A stretch of DNA of 39,696 bases from Ruminococcaceae bacterium UBA7101 (GCA_002493325.1 DKYL01000009.1:16137-55832); one strand, 5' to 3'. Numbered from the stretch's first letter, positions 6,436 to 15,783 are shown. Numbers and translations are program-made. The notes: a model not told the origin generated them from the letters alone.

Positions 6436-8478
6436 TTATTCAGCGTCATCCTCATCAGCAAGGACAGCAACTGTTTCTTCAGGCTTTGCAATAAGCTCTT
6501 TCATTGAAAGAGAAACTCTCTTCTTGTCGTAGTCAACATCAATAATTCTAACGTCAACCTCATCACCAACGCTGAGTACATCAGCAGGTGTCTTAACTCT
6601 TTCCCATGAAATCTGGCTGATATGAATTAAGCCGTCAATACCGGGGATAATGTTTGCAAATGCACCGAAAGCAGCGATTGAAACAATCTTTGCCTTACAG
6701 TCTGTGCCGACAGGATAATCTCTCTTAAGAATCTCCCATGGGTTATCCTCAATCTTCTTGAAGCCGAGAGAAATCTTCTTATTCTCTTCGTCAAGGCTCT
6801 TGATTGTTACCTCAACAACATCGCCAACCTTAACAACCTCTGACGGATGCTTAATTCTGTTCCATGAAAGCTCGCTGATATGAATCATACCGTCCATACC
6901 GCCAATGTCAACAAAAGCACCGTAGCTTGTAAGTGACTTAACTGTTCCGTTTAATTTCTGACCCTCTTCAAGAGAAGCCCAAAGAGCCTCCTGCTGAGCC
7001 TTTCTTTCCTCATTGGCAACAACCTTGATGGAGCCGACTGCACGGCGTCTTGCGTTATTGATATCAATAATTTTGAAACGAGCTGTTGTATTTTTAAGAA
7101 TATCAAGCTCCTGTCCGCGTGCAACACCTGTAAGTGATGCAGGAACAAATACTCTTGTACCCTTTGCAACAACAATTACACCGCCCTTAACAACAGCGGT
7201 AACAGTACCCTCAAGTACTTCATCATTTTCTTTGGCAGCAACAATGTCCTCCCAGCCCTTAAACTGGTCAACAAGCTTCTTAGAAAGCTTGAGCACACCT
7301 TCGCTGTCATCAGTTTTCATAATAACAAGGCTAAGCTCATCACCAATGCTAACAGCATCCTCTGGCTTAGTAATTGGCTCTGATGACAAATCATCAAAAG
7401 CGATAACACCGGTTTGCTTTCTACCCTCAACATCAACGAAAACCTCTGTTGGGGTAATGTTAACAACTGTACCTTTTACTACCTTGCTGTTTTCATCTTC
7501 CCTGAATGATTCTTCAAGCATTTCTTCGAAGGTTGCCTCACCATCAGCAGATGCTTTGACAGCAGGCTCAGTAGCCTTATCAGCGGTATCTGCTGTCTCC
7601 ACAACTGAATCAGCTGTTTCAACTTCCTTTTCAATAATTTCTTCGGACATGGATTTTAGTACCTCCTTGATAATAACCGAGGGTGTCGAAGCCCCCGCAG
7701 TAACACCAACTACCTTATAATGACTGAGGTCAATATCGCGCAGCTCGTCGGCGGTTTCTATCAAATAGGTATCTGCCTTGGCTTTGCAAACATCCCTGAG
7801 CTTACAGGTGTTAGATGAATGTCTACCTCCGATGACAATCATAGCGTCTGCCTCCTCCGAAATGGAAGCCGCTTCCTCCTGCCTGTCGGCTGTAGCATTA
7901 CATATTGTACTATAAATTTTGCAATTTGTATATAGTTTTTTTAGAATTTTCTCGCATTTTTTCCATTCTTTTAAAGAAAATGTGGTTTGAGAAACACAAA
8001 TCAACGATTTTTCGTCAATAAGACTATTATTTTTCAGTATAGAGTTGAGCTCGTCCTCATTTTTGAAAACAAAGCTTCTGCCCTTGCAGTAGGATCGGAT
8101 ACCCATAACCTCAGGATGATTTTCATCACCTGCAATAAGTGTAACTGTTCCCTCCTGCTGCTCACTTACAATCCTGTGAATTTTTGAAACAAAGGGACAG
8201 GTCGCATCTATATAATTAACCTGACTGTCAGCCGCACTGTCAATAACCGATTTTTCCACACCGTGTGTTCTGATAACAACAGTATAGCCGTCAGGGCACT
8301 GCGATATATCATCAATAATTTTGACGCCCCTGCTTTCAAGGTCAGACACAAGCTGTGAATTATGAATAATAGGTCCCAATGTGCAAACCTTTTCGCCCTT
8401 TTCAACAAGCTCATAAACAAGATTGACTGCTCTGTCAACACCAAAGCAGAATCCTGCTGTTTTTGCAAGCTTAATCAT
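6436..8478 (-). CDS. ispH: IspH (HMBPP reductase) fused to ribosomal protein S1-like domains
   Basis: Residue numbers count from the ATG at 8487. Residues 4-285 are IspH, the last MEP enzyme, a [4Fe-4S] protein making IPP and DMAPP. Cluster cysteines are C14 (AGFCFGV), C97 (DATCPFV) and C196 (CNATADR); H42, H75, H124 and E126 are also present. An acidic linker (286-330) leads to four S1 RNA-binding domains at about 335-404, 421-491, 508-577 and 594-663. The last two are the most canonical (SYGAFVDIGGMDGMIHISEL). The fusion is known in Clostridia. The start at 8478 gives an ATGA overlap with plsC and the usual family start; 8487 is possible, being 4 bases from GGAGG. Last gene of its operon. 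Confidence 0.96.
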   Translation of the reverse strand: MIKLAKTAGFCFGVDRAVNLVYELVEKGEKVCTLGPIIHNSQLVSDLESRGVKIIDDISQCPDGYTVVIRTHGVEKSVIDSAADSQVNYIDATCPFVSKIHRIVSEQQEGTVTLIAGDENHPEVMGIRSYCKGRSFVFKNEDELNSILKNNSLIDEKSLICVSQTTFSLKEWKKCEKILKKLYTNCKIYSTICNATADRQEEAASISEEADAMIVIGGRHSSNTCKLRDVCKAKADTYLIETADELRDIDLSHYKVVGVTAGASTPSVIIKEVLKSMSEEIIEKEVETADSVVETADTADKATEPAVKASADGEATFEEMLEESFREDENSKVVKGTVVNITPTEVFVDVEGRKQTGVIAFDDLSSEPITKPEDAVSIGDELSLVIMKTDDSEGVLKLSKKLVDQFKGWEDIVAAKENDEVLEGTVTAVVKGGVIVVAKGTRVFVPASLTGVARGQELDILKNTTARFKIIDINNARRRAVGSIKVVANEERKAQQEALWASLEEGQKLNGTVKSLTSYGAFVDIGGMDGMIHISELSWNRIKHPSEVVKVGDVVEVTIKSLDEENKKISLGFKKIEDNPWEILKRDYPVGTDCKAKIVSIAAFGAFANIIPGIDGLIHISQISWERVKTPADVLSVGDEVDVRIIDVDYDKKRVSLSMKELIAKPEETVAVLADEDDAE

Positions 8479-9128
8479 GATTTGCATTCAGCCTCCCAAA
8501 GCTCGGTAATTTTAGCCATTACCATATTTGCTGCATCTTTAATATCGTGCGGTCCTACTTCCTCTTTGTCAAGACCGAGCTCACTGTTTTTTATCAGTTT
8601 GCCGTAGGAAACAGTTACATGGCTGCCCGGCTTGATTTTGCCGTTGCAGCAAATTGCAACAGGAAGAACATCCGCACCTGTTGCCTTGGCGATAACTGCC
8701 ACACCTGCCTTGGCTTTCTGCGGAACACCGTTTTTATCCTTAATGCGCTTGCCCTCAGGGCAAATTGCCATTACATGACCCTCTTCAATGATTTTGATGC
8801 CGTAGTCAATTGCCGAGGTATCGCCCTTGCCCCTTTTAACAGGAAAGCCATACATATGTGTAACAAACCAAGCTGCAAACGGATTTTTAAAAAGCTCAAC
8901 CTTCGCCATAAAGTGAAGCGGAGGAACCTGCTTGGGGCAGGCAACAAAAATCGGGTCAACGGCACAGGTGTGATTGATTGCAACTATGTAGTTATTCCGG
9001 TCTGTCGGCACATTTTCAAGCCCCTTGAACTTTGTGTGATAAACAATTTTAACAAGCGGTCTGAAAATAACCTTAATGAAATTATAAAGCTTATAATGCT
9101 TTACCTGAGAGTAGTCAAATTCCTTCAT
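8475..9128 (-). CDS. plsC: 1-acyl-sn-glycerol-3-phosphate acyltransferase
   Basis: A 217-residue membrane-associated LPLAT-family enzyme that acylates lysophosphatidic acid to phosphatidic acid. The catalytic HX4D motif is NHTCAVD. FPVKRGKGDTSA (motif II) and AICPEGKR (motif III, with the phosphate-binding Glu-Gly) follow in order, and then VLPVAI. The N-terminus has one hydrophobic helix (YNFIKVIFRPLVKIVY). It overlaps cmk by 1 bp and ispH by 4 bp. The order cmk-plsC-ispH-rpsA is a conserved clostridial cluster. Confidence 0.94.
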   Translation of the reverse strand: MKEFDYSQVKHYKLYNFIKVIFRPLVKIVYHTKFKGLENVPTDRNNYIVAINHTCAVDPIFVACPKQVPPLHFMAKVELFKNPFAAWFVTHMYGFPVKRGKGDTSAIDYGIKIIEEGHVMAICPEGKRIKDKNGVPQKAKAGVAVIAKATGADVLPVAICCNGKIKPGSHVTVSYGKLIKNSELGLDKEEVGPHDIKDAANMVMAKITELWEAECKS

Positions 9129-9790
9129 TACATATTCTCCTTAATAATACGAATTATCAGTTCAATGGACTGCTGCAAATCAAGCTCCGATGTATCAGCC
9201 ATAACAGATTCCTCTGTGGGCTTAAGAGGTGCAATCTCACGGTGAGAATCCTGATAGTCACGCCGGTTAACATCAGCAAGCACATCCTCGTATGTGACAT
9301 CCTCACCCTTTTCCACAAGCTCCTTATATCTTCTTTCAGCCCTGCATTCAGGAGATGCAAACAGAAAGATTTTAGGCTTGGCATCCGGCAGAACAACGGA
9401 AGCAATGTCACGTCCGTCCATAATAACATGATTTTCCTTTGCAATATCACGCTGAAGATCCAGCAGAAACGCCCTAACCTCAGGTATTGCAGAAACCTTT
9501 GACGCTGCCATTGATATTTCAGGTGTTCTGATAAGTGACGAAACATCCTCGCCATTGAGATAAACACACTGGCTGCCGTCATCGGCAAAGCCAAGCTTAA
9601 CCGTTATATCATTAAGCATAGTAATTATTTTTTCATTGTCACTGACAGCACCGCACCTTACTGCACTGAGTGCAATCGTTCGGTAGAGTGCACCTGTGTC
9701 AACATAAATAAAGCCAAGCTCCTTGGCTGCCGCCCTGGCAATGGTTGATTTACCTGCACCGGCAGGTCCGTCAATCGCTACATTAATCAT
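9128..9790 (-). CDS. cmk: Cytidylate kinase
   Basis: Phosphorylates CMP and dCMP with ATP in the cytosol. It is 220 residues, the usual size. The P-loop GPAGAGKST is at residues 8-16. YVDTGALYRTIAL (CMP binding), DGRDIASVVLPDA and SPECRAERRYKEL (lid) are in the family order. The C-terminus ends in a short hydrophobic helix. It begins 14 bp after the flavoprotein gene and its stop overlaps the plsC start (TAATG). CMP released by IspF would be one substrate. Confidence 0.97.
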   Translation of the reverse strand: MINVAIDGPAGAGKSTIARAAAKELGFIYVDTGALYRTIALSAVRCGAVSDNEKIITMLNDITVKLGFADDGSQCVYLNGEDVSSLIRTPEISMAASKVSAIPEVRAFLLDLQRDIAKENHVIMDGRDIASVVLPDAKPKIFLFASPECRAERRYKELVEKGEDVTYEDVLADVNRRDYQDSHREIAPLKPTEESVMADTSELDLQQSIELIIRIIKENM

Positions 9791-9804
9791 AAAACTGCCT
9801 CTCT

Positions 9805-11031
9805 TTATTCCATATTTTCAGCACACACAGCCGCAGTAGAAAATGCAATCTGCAGATTAAAGCCGCCTGTATATGCATCAACGTCAATAACCTCACCGAT
9901 AAAATAGAGATTATCAACAATTTTTGATTTCATTGTTTTCGGGTCAAGCTCCTTAACATCAACACCGCCTGAGGTAATAATTGCCTCCTCAACAGGGCGG
10001 AAGCCACTGACATTAACCGTAAAATGCTTAAGCAAATGTGCCAGAGCCTGACGCTGTTCCTTGGTAATCTGATTACATTTGGTATTCGGTAAAATACCGC
10101 TGATTAAAACTATAACAGGAATCAGTTTTTTAGGCAACAGCTTTGACAAAGAATTTATAAAATCTTTATTGGAAAATTCAGAAAAATCCTTTTGCAGCCG
10201 CTTATCCAGTGTCTGCAAATCAAGTGCAGGCTTAAAATCAATTTCTATTTTATAATCCTTTTTACCCATATTTCTTATATGGCTTGATGCTGAAAGAATA
10301 ACAGGACCCGACATACCGTAATGGGTAAAAATCATTTCACCGAAATCGGTAAATATTTCCTTTTCATTTTCAAAAAGCGTAACAGAAATATTTTTCAGTG
10401 ACAAGCCCTGCAGCTTTGGCACAAAATTATTAGAACAAACTAACGGCACAAGGCTTGGCTTGATTGCTGTGACCTTATGCCCCACGGATCTTGCAAGAAT
10501 ATATCCGTCACCTGTTGAGCCTGTTAAGGGGTAGCTTTTACCGCCTGTGGCAACGACAACCCTGTCACAGGGAATGTTTGATTTATCCGCAAGCACAACA
10601 GCTTTGACAATTCCGTTTTCACATTCAAATGACTTAGCCTCTGCCTGAATGATATGAACACCACTGTCTTTACAGTATTTAACAAGAGCGTCCACAATAT
10701 CCACAGCCTTGTCGCTTTGAGGGAAAACACGGTTGCCCCTTTCGATTTTTAGAGGAACGCCAAGCTCCTCAAAAAGCGCCATTGTGTCATACGGCATAAA
10801 ATTGGAAAAAGCCGAATACATAAAACGCGGATTGGTTGGCACGTTTGATATTAAATCATCAAGCTCAAAGCAGGCATTTGTTACATTGCATCTGCCCTTT
10901 CCTGTTATCATCAGCTTTCTTGCAGGTCTGTTCATTTTTTCAAGCAATGTAACCTCAAAGCCCCTCTGTGCAAGCTTAGCACTGCACAAAAGCCCTGCTG
11001 CCCCTGCACCTATTACAACTACGGCTGACAT
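9805..11031 (-). CDS. NAD(P)/FAD-dependent oxidoreductase, HI0933 family
   Basis: A 408-residue flavoprotein of the HI0933/YhiN group (BaiN relatives). The FAD-binding GAGAAGLLCSAKLAQ is at residues 8-22, followed by TLLEK. The family signature ITGKGRCNVTNA is near residue 45. TGGKSYPLTGSTGDGY, FTHYGMSGPVIL and the C-terminal GGFNLQIAFSTA stretch (isoalloxazine contact) are also present. The reaction is unknown for most members; a few reduce bile-acid intermediates, but that cannot be claimed here. It lies 19 bp after the ABC-F gene and 14 bp before cmk, a common clostridial arrangement. Confidence 0.92.
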   Translation of the reverse strand: MSAVVVIGAGAAGLLCSAKLAQRGFEVTLLEKMNRPARKLMITGKGRCNVTNACFELDDLISNVPTNPRFMYSAFSNFMPYDTMALFEELGVPLKIERGNRVFPQSDKAVDIVDALVKYCKDSGVHIIQAEAKSFECENGIVKAVVLADKSNIPCDRVVVATGGKSYPLTGSTGDGYILARSVGHKVTAIKPSLVPLVCSNNFVPKLQGLSLKNISVTLFENEKEIFTDFGEMIFTHYGMSGPVILSASSHIRNMGKKDYKIEIDFKPALDLQTLDKRLQKDFSEFSNKDFINSLSKLLPKKLIPVIVLISGILPNTKCNQITKEQRQALAHLLKHFTVNVSGFRPVEEAIITSGGVDVKELDPKTMKSKIVDNLYFIGEVIDVDAYTGGFNLQIAFSTAAVCAENME

Positions 11032-11050
11032 AAAAATCTCCTGTACTTTA

Positions 11051-12937
11051 TTATGAATTATACGCCTCTAATTCTATAGCTGTCTGCTCCCAGTCAGAAT
11101 AGAGTGTATCTCTTTTAACTGTCAAATCATCAAGCTGCTTTGTTAATTCCATAAGCTCCTCATAGCCTGCAGAATTGAGCTTTTCCTGTGTTTCCTCAAT
11201 TTCAAGCTCAATACTTTCAATCTCTTCTTCAAGTCTTTTGCTCTTTGTTGTGAGCTTTCTGAGATTGCTCTGTCTTTCTTTTTTCAGCTTATAATCATTC
11301 ACCTTTGGTTTATCGGCTTTTGTCTTTTCGGCAGTGGGCACATATCTTCGCTCTGCATATTCGTCATAACCGCCGATATAGCTGTTGCAGCCGTTTGGTG
11401 TCAATTCAACAATACGTGTGGCAAGCTTGTTGATAAAATATCTGTCATGGGACACAATCAGCATTGTGCCCTGATAGTTAAGCAAAGTATTCTCAAGCTC
11501 CTCACGGGAAAAAGCATCAAGATGATTGGTAGGCTCGTCAAGCAGCAAAAAATTAAAGCCGCCGAGCATAAGCTTAAGCAGTGCCACACGGGCACGCTCA
11601 CCGCCTGAGCAGACCTCAAGAGGTCTGAAAACCTCTTCTCCCTTAAACAGAAAGGCGGCAAGTGCATTCCTCACCCTTGTTTCGGTCATATAAGGAAAGT
11701 TTGTCCACACCTCATCAATAACGGTTTTGGTTAAATCCAGCTTTGCCTGTACCTGGTCGAAATAGCCTGTCATCAAGGACTGACCGAATTTAAAGGTGCC
11801 GTCATCACGACTTAAATCACCCATAAGAATTTTTAAAAGTGTGGTTTTGCCGCAGCCGTTGTCACCGAGAAGAAATACCCTTTCTCCCCTTTTCACATAA
11901 AAGCTTGCATCTGAAAAAATCTGATTGCCGTTAAAGGATTTGGAAAGTCCGTTGACCTCTAAGACATCCTCTCCCGACACACATTTGGGGGTGAAATCAA
12001 AGCGGATTTTTTCAACCTTACTGTCAGGCACAACAAGCTGTGTTTTTATACGCTCAACTACCTTCTCTTTGCTTTCGGCAGTTTTAATGTTCTTTTCTCT
12101 GTTCCACTGTCTTTGCTGGGCAATAATGCCCTCAAGACGTTCAATCTCGGCAATATCATTTTTATACTTATCCTCAATTGCCTTCTGCTCCGCCTCTTTT
12201 TTTATGAGGAAGGTGGAATAGTTACCCTTATAGGAACGGATTTTTTTATTTTCAAGCTCAATGGTTTTGTCTGTGATTTTATCAAGAAAATATCTGTCGT
12301 GGGATATAATAAGGCAGGCGCCGTTAAAGTTTTTCAAAAACTCCTCAAGCCACTGAATAGCGGAAATATCAAGATGGTTTGTAGGCTCATCAAGCAAAAG
12401 AAAATCTGCCTTTGACAAAAGCAGTTTGGCAAGTATCAGCTTTGAACGCTGACCGCCTGAAAGTGTTTTGGTTGATTTATTAAAATCATCCTCGCTGAAG
12501 CCAAGACCGATTAATGCCGAGCGTGTCATGGATTTGTAGGTTAAGCCGCCCTGCATATTAAATTCATTTGTCAGATAGTCCTGCCTTTCAATCAGCTGCT
12601 TTGAATGATTGACTGTAAGCTCTTGTGCAAGCTCCTCCAGCTCTTTCTCCATTTTGATAAGGTCATCAAAAACACTGACAAGCTCGTCCCAGATTGTTCT
12701 CTCATCAGAGCAGGTATGCTGCTCCATATAGCCGAGGCGGATATTTTTTGACATAAAGCAGTTGCCGCTGTCAGGCAGGTACTCACCTGTTATGATTTTA
12801 AACAGCGAGGTTTTACCGGCACCGTTGACACCCACAAAGCCGACCTTTTCTTTATCCTTAATATCAAATGAAACATTGGAAAAAAGTGTATTTTCACCAA
12901 ATGACAGTGTTAAATTTTGAACATCTACAACATTCAT
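11051..12937 (-). CDS. ABC-F family ATPase (Uup/YdiF-like)
   Basis: Soluble 628-residue protein with two ABC domains and no membrane part, typical of ribosome-associated translation factors. Domain 1 has GVNGAGKTS, LSGGQRSKLILA and LLLDEPTNHLD; domain 2 has GDNGCGKTT, CSGGERARVAL and the same Walker B. The linker between them is long and charged. A C-terminal coiled coil of about 80 residues (from KKERQSNLRKL) resembles that of Uup. The start is the ATG at 12937, 9 bases after a GGAG site; an upstream in-frame TTG is less likely. First gene of the operon; no sign of a resistance-type context. Confidence 0.93.
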   Translation of the reverse strand: MNVVDVQNLTLSFGENTLFSNVSFDIKDKEKVGFVGVNGAGKTSLFKIITGEYLPDSGNCFMSKNIRLGYMEQHTCSDERTIWDELVSVFDDLIKMEKELEELAQELTVNHSKQLIERQDYLTNEFNMQGGLTYKSMTRSALIGLGFSEDDFNKSTKTLSGGQRSKLILAKLLLSKADFLLLDEPTNHLDISAIQWLEEFLKNFNGACLIISHDRYFLDKITDKTIELENKKIRSYKGNYSTFLIKKEAEQKAIEDKYKNDIAEIERLEGIIAQQRQWNREKNIKTAESKEKVVERIKTQLVVPDSKVEKIRFDFTPKCVSGEDVLEVNGLSKSFNGNQIFSDASFYVKRGERVFLLGDNGCGKTTLLKILMGDLSRDDGTFKFGQSLMTGYFDQVQAKLDLTKTVIDEVWTNFPYMTETRVRNALAAFLFKGEEVFRPLEVCSGGERARVALLKLMLGGFNFLLLDEPTNHLDAFSREELENTLLNYQGTMLIVSHDRYFINKLATRIVELTPNGCNSYIGGYDEYAERRYVPTAEKTKADKPKVNDYKLKKERQSNLRKLTTKSKRLEEEIESIELEIEETQEKLNSAGYEELMELTKQLDDLTVKRDTLYSDWEQTAIELEAYNS

Positions 12938-12954
12938 AACAAAAAACTCCAAAA

Positions 12955-13012
12955 TTAATAGATATATTTTACACTATTTTCAATTGAAAGTATAGATAAA
13001 ATTTGCTATTAT
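12955..13012. promoter_or_regulatory. Divergent promoters for the ABC-F operon and manA
   Basis: The palindrome TTTCAATTGAAA (12978-12989) holds two adjoining -35 boxes. Minus: TTGAAA (12978-12983), 17 bp, TATTAA (12955-12960). Plus: TTGAAA (12984-12989), 17 bp, TATTAT (13007-13012). Polymerase binding at the two should be mutually restrictive. Confidence 0.7.
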
Positions 13013-13043
13013 ATAAAAAAACATATAAATAAAGGAACTGATT

Positions 13044-13997
13044 ATGGATATTTTAAAGTTAAATCCCGTATTTAAAGATTATCTTTGGGGCGGTACAAAA
13101 TTAAAAACAGATTTTGGCTTTGACTGCGATTATGACAAGGTTGCAGAAGGCTGGATGCTTTCCTGCCACAAGGACGGCAAAAACACAATCGACGGCGGTG
13201 AATTTGACGGAAAGAGCCTTGATGATGTAATCAATGAAGCAGGCAGCATTAAGGTTGTGGGAACAAGGGCTGCGGATTTCCCTTATTTTCCTATTTTAAT
13301 AAAACTGATTGACGCTAAGGACAACTTATCCATTCAGGTGCACCCGAACAATGAATATGCGCAGAGAGTTGAGGGTGAATTCGGCAAAACCGAAATATGG
13401 TATGTGCTTGATGCCGCTGAGGATGCACAGCTGATTTATGGATTTAAAGAAAAAATCAGCAGCGAGGAATTTGCAAAGGCAATTGAAAACAACACCCTCA
13501 CAGATGTTCTGAACAGCGTTAAGGTAAAAAAGGGTGATTTGCTTTTCATTGAGGCAGGCACAGTTCACGCAATATGCAAGGGCATACTTGTTGCAGAAAT
13601 CCAGCAGAATTCCAACACTACATACAGAGTTTATGATTACGGCAGAGTGGGTGCAGACGGCAAGCCCAGAGAGCTTCACATCAAAAAAGCTGTTGATGTA
13701 TCGGTTACAGAGCCGCCTAAGTATGACATTAAGCCTATGGGTGAGCCTGTTGATAAAGGCAGCTATATTGAAACCCTATTGACCGAATGTGATTTATTCA
13801 CAGTTCATCACTATGATGTTAAAGAAAGCGCAACACTTTTCGCAGATGAAAAGAGCTTTAACCATATTTTGGTTGTTGACGGAAATGGTGAGCTTAACGG
13901 CAGAGTCTTCAAAAAGGGTGACAGCTTTTTTGTACCTGCTAACTATGGTGAATACACCATTAACGGCAAATGTGAAATAATCATTTCAAAAATTTAA
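13044..13997 (+). CDS. manA: Mannose-6-phosphate isomerase, class I
   Basis: Zinc enzyme interconverting mannose 6-phosphate and fructose 6-phosphate in the cytosol. It is 317 residues, the short Bacillus-type form. The cupin metal site is Q98 and H100 (SIQVHPNN), E117 (GKTEIWYVLDA) and H175 (EAGTVHAI); the active-site Arg is in YRVYDYGR (about R201). AAAGGAACTGATT gives the ribosome site. Single-gene unit with a promoter at 12984-13012 and a terminator at 14018. Confidence 0.96.
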   Translation: MDILKLNPVFKDYLWGGTKLKTDFGFDCDYDKVAEGWMLSCHKDGKNTIDGGEFDGKSLDDVINEAGSIKVVGTRAADFPYFPILIKLIDAKDNLSIQVHPNNEYAQRVEGEFGKTEIWYVLDAAEDAQLIYGFKEKISSEEFAKAIENNTLTDVLNSVKVKKGDLLFIEAGTVHAICKGILVAEIQQNSNTTYRVYDYGRVGADGKPRELHIKKAVDVSVTEPPKYDIKPMGEPVDKGSYIETLLTECDLFTVHHYDVKESATLFADEKSFNHILVVDGNGELNGRVFKKGDSFFVPANYGEYTINGKCEIIISKI

Positions 13998-14017
13998 TAA
14001 AAATCAAATGAATAGAT

Positions 14018-14056
14018 AAGTCACAGATAGCCAATACTATCTGTGACTTAATTTTT
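14018..14056 (+). terminator. Terminator after manA
   Basis: A 13-bp perfect stem (AAGTCACAGATAG with its complement), a 6-base loop and then AATTTTT. It lies directly in front of the DUF378 gene, whose ribosome site is at its 3' edge. Confidence 0.85.
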
Positions 14057-14068
14057 GGAGTGATTAAA

Positions 14069-14278
14069 ATGAAAATAGTCAATAACATAGCTTTAATTCT
14101 TAATATCATAGGCGGAATTAACTGGGGACTTATCGGACTTTTCAAATTCGATTTGGTCGCATGGATCTGCGGCGGTCAGGATTCTGTATTTGCAAGAATC
14201 ATTTACTGCATCGTAGGACTTGCTGCAATCTGGTGCATCAGTCTGTTATTTAACGGCAGAACCGCAGAAAAAGATTAA
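14069..14278 (+). CDS. DUF378 family small membrane protein
   Basis: A 69-residue protein with two transmembrane helices, roughly residues 5-27 and 42-62. The family signature NIIGGINWGLIGLFKFDLV lies in the first helix and its exit. Function unknown. The ATG at 14069 is chosen because GGAG ends 8 bases before it; the in-frame GTG nine bases earlier overlaps that site. It ends 5 bp from the convergent sigE stop and no separate terminator is visible. Confidence 0.9.
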   Translation: MKIVNNIALILNIIGGINWGLIGLFKFDLVAWICGGQDSVFARIIYCIVGLAAIWCISLLFNGRTAEKD

Positions 14279-14283
14279 TCAGG

Positions 14284-14982
14284 CTAAACCGCCTGTCTGA
14301 GCATTTCAGTCTTAATTTTATCAAGTATCTTTTTTTCAAGACGGCTGATGTAGGACTGAGATATGCCGAGGCGGTCGGCAAGCTGCTTTTGGGTATGGCT
14401 TTCCGTGCCGTTAAGACCAAAGCGCATAATCATCAGATTTCTTTCTTTTTCAGGCAGAGCGTTTACTGTTTTAAGCAGTAGACGCTTTTCGTCTGTATAC
14501 TCAATAGGTTCAAAAACATCATCAGGCTCAGTTCCCAGAACATCACGCAAAGTCAGCTCATTGCCGTCCCAGTCAACGGAAAGAGGCTCATCAAAGCTCA
14601 TTTCCGCTTTCATATTGTTTACCTTTCTGAGATGCATTAAAATTTCATTTTCAATACATCTTGAAGCATAGGTTGCCAGCTTGATATTTTTTTCGGGATT
14701 AAAGGTTTTGACCGCTTTCATCAGACCGATTGTACCGATTGAAACCAAATCCTCCGTTGAGGTTGTTTTGGATTCAAACTTTTTTGCAATATAGACAACA
14801 AGCCTGAGATTATGCGTAATAAGCAGCTCTCTGTTTGAATTATCGCCCTGTGCTAACTCCTGCATAATTTTCTGCTCCGTTTCCTTGGGAAGAGGCGGAG
14901 GCAGGGTTTCGGGTCCGTTTATGTAATAGCATTTCTGCTTTTTAAACAGTCTTAATAAAAATCTTTTTATTTTCTTCAACAC
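14284..14982 (-). CDS. sigE: RNA polymerase sporulation sigma factor SigE
   Basis: Mother-cell sigma factor of early sporulation, made as an inactive precursor. It is 232 residues. The basic, hydrophobic pro-sequence (about 1-27, KKIKRFLLRLFKKQ) is the part removed by SpoIIGA. Region 2 contains HNLRLVVYIAKKFE, EDLVSIGTIGLMKAV and LATYASRCIENEILM; region 4.2 ends with the helix-turn-helix TQKQLADRLGISQSYISRLE. It lies 9 bp after spoIIGA. Sigma factor family membership is certain and the spoIIGA neighbour fixes it as SigE. Confidence 0.97.
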   Translation of the reverse strand: MLKKIKRFLLRLFKKQKCYYINGPETLPPPLPKETEQKIMQELAQGDNSNRELLITHNLRLVVYIAKKFESKTTSTEDLVSIGTIGLMKAVKTFNPEKNIKLATYASRCIENEILMHLRKVNNMKAEMSFDEPLSVDWDGNELTLRDVLGTEPDDVFEPIEYTDEKRLLLKTVNALPEKERNLMIMRFGLNGTESHTQKQLADRLGISQSYISRLEKKILDKIKTEMLRQAV

Positions 14983-14991
14983 AATATCACC

Positions 14992-15780
14992 TCAAATATT
15001 TAATAACTGTGGATTCAGTATAGCTGAAAATTCCTTGGAGTCCACACTGCCTGCAGCTACATAAACACTGTCACTTTCAAAGGATTTTTTACCGTTTGAA
15101 ATGATGACCTTATCAGGCTTGAATGCCTGAAGCATACCCTCACCTCCCACTGTGTTATAAGGTATAATGCGCTGCGTTTCAAAATGAATTTTACTTTTAT
15201 CAACAATAATAACAGGGTAATTTGAAAAAGGCTCAGTGAGCTTATTTCCGCTGTCAAGAAAGGCAAACAGGTGCGTTTTTTCCTCTCCCGCTACAATTGT
15301 TAAAGAATAAATTTCTTTTTTGGAAATTGTATAATTATATAGCTTTATAATAAGGATTGAAATGATATACGCTGCCAGAGCGAGCACCAAAAGCGTGCCT
15401 GCAGGGATTGAAAAATAAGGTATGCCGTTGTTAACAACAATTCCCTTTGGCTTTATCCACAGCCATAATGCAAGAATAATGCCGAGAAAAAGCATATTTG
15501 AAAAATAAAAGCAGACAAGTGTTTTGAAAAACACGGTCAATCTTTTTATGTCAAAGGAGGCAACGACTATCAGCACAGATGCTAAAAGCTTACCAAAAAG
15601 CGAAACAAGAAAATTCAGATCAGGTGCAAGAATAACTAAAGAATACACACCGCCGATTAACGCACCTATAAGCAGCCTGCCTGTTTTTGACGTGAATTTA
15701 ATAAGTGATTTCGTCAGCAGAAGCAGAAGATATGTAATAAAAAAATTCAGCACAAAAAGCACATCAACATATATAGTCAA
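14992..15780 (-). CDS. spoIIGA: Sigma-E processing peptidase SpoIIGA
   Basis: Membrane aspartic protease that activates pro-SigE in the mother cell in response to a forespore signal. The N-terminal ~150 residues hold five hydrophobic helices, beginning IYVDVLFVLNFFITYLLLLL. The soluble C-terminal domain carries the catalytic aspartate D176 in AFLDSGNKLTEPF. It is 262 residues, slightly shorter than the Bacillus protein. The start codon is TTG at 15780; the protein from there matches the family start, and a GGGGG site sits 6 bases upstream. Transcribed with sigE. Confidence 0.95.
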   Translation of the reverse strand: MTIYVDVLFVLNFFITYLLLLLTKSLIKFTSKTGRLLIGALIGGVYSLVILAPDLNFLVSLFGKLLASVLIVVASFDIKRLTVFFKTLVCFYFSNMLFLGIILALWLWIKPKGIVVNNGIPYFSIPAGTLLVLALAAYIISILIIKLYNYTISKKEIYSLTIVAGEEKTHLFAFLDSGNKLTEPFSNYPVIIVDKSKIHFETQRIIPYNTVGGEGMLQAFKPDKVIISNGKKSFESDSVYVAAGSVDSKEFSAILNPQLLNI

Positions 15781-15783
15781 AAC

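Noticed and set aside
7013..7720. 235-codon plus-strand open frame, Ser/Thr-rich
   Set aside because: Exact antisense of the S1-domain part of ispH-rpsA; its composition is a mirror of Val/Glu/Lys codons.
8547..9245. 232-codon plus-strand open frame
   Set aside because: Antisense to plsC and the end of cmk; no start signal.
14284..14300. Short inverted repeat GGCTAAACCGCC at the sigE stop as terminator
   Set aside because: The stem is too short, lies inside the coding end and has no T run.
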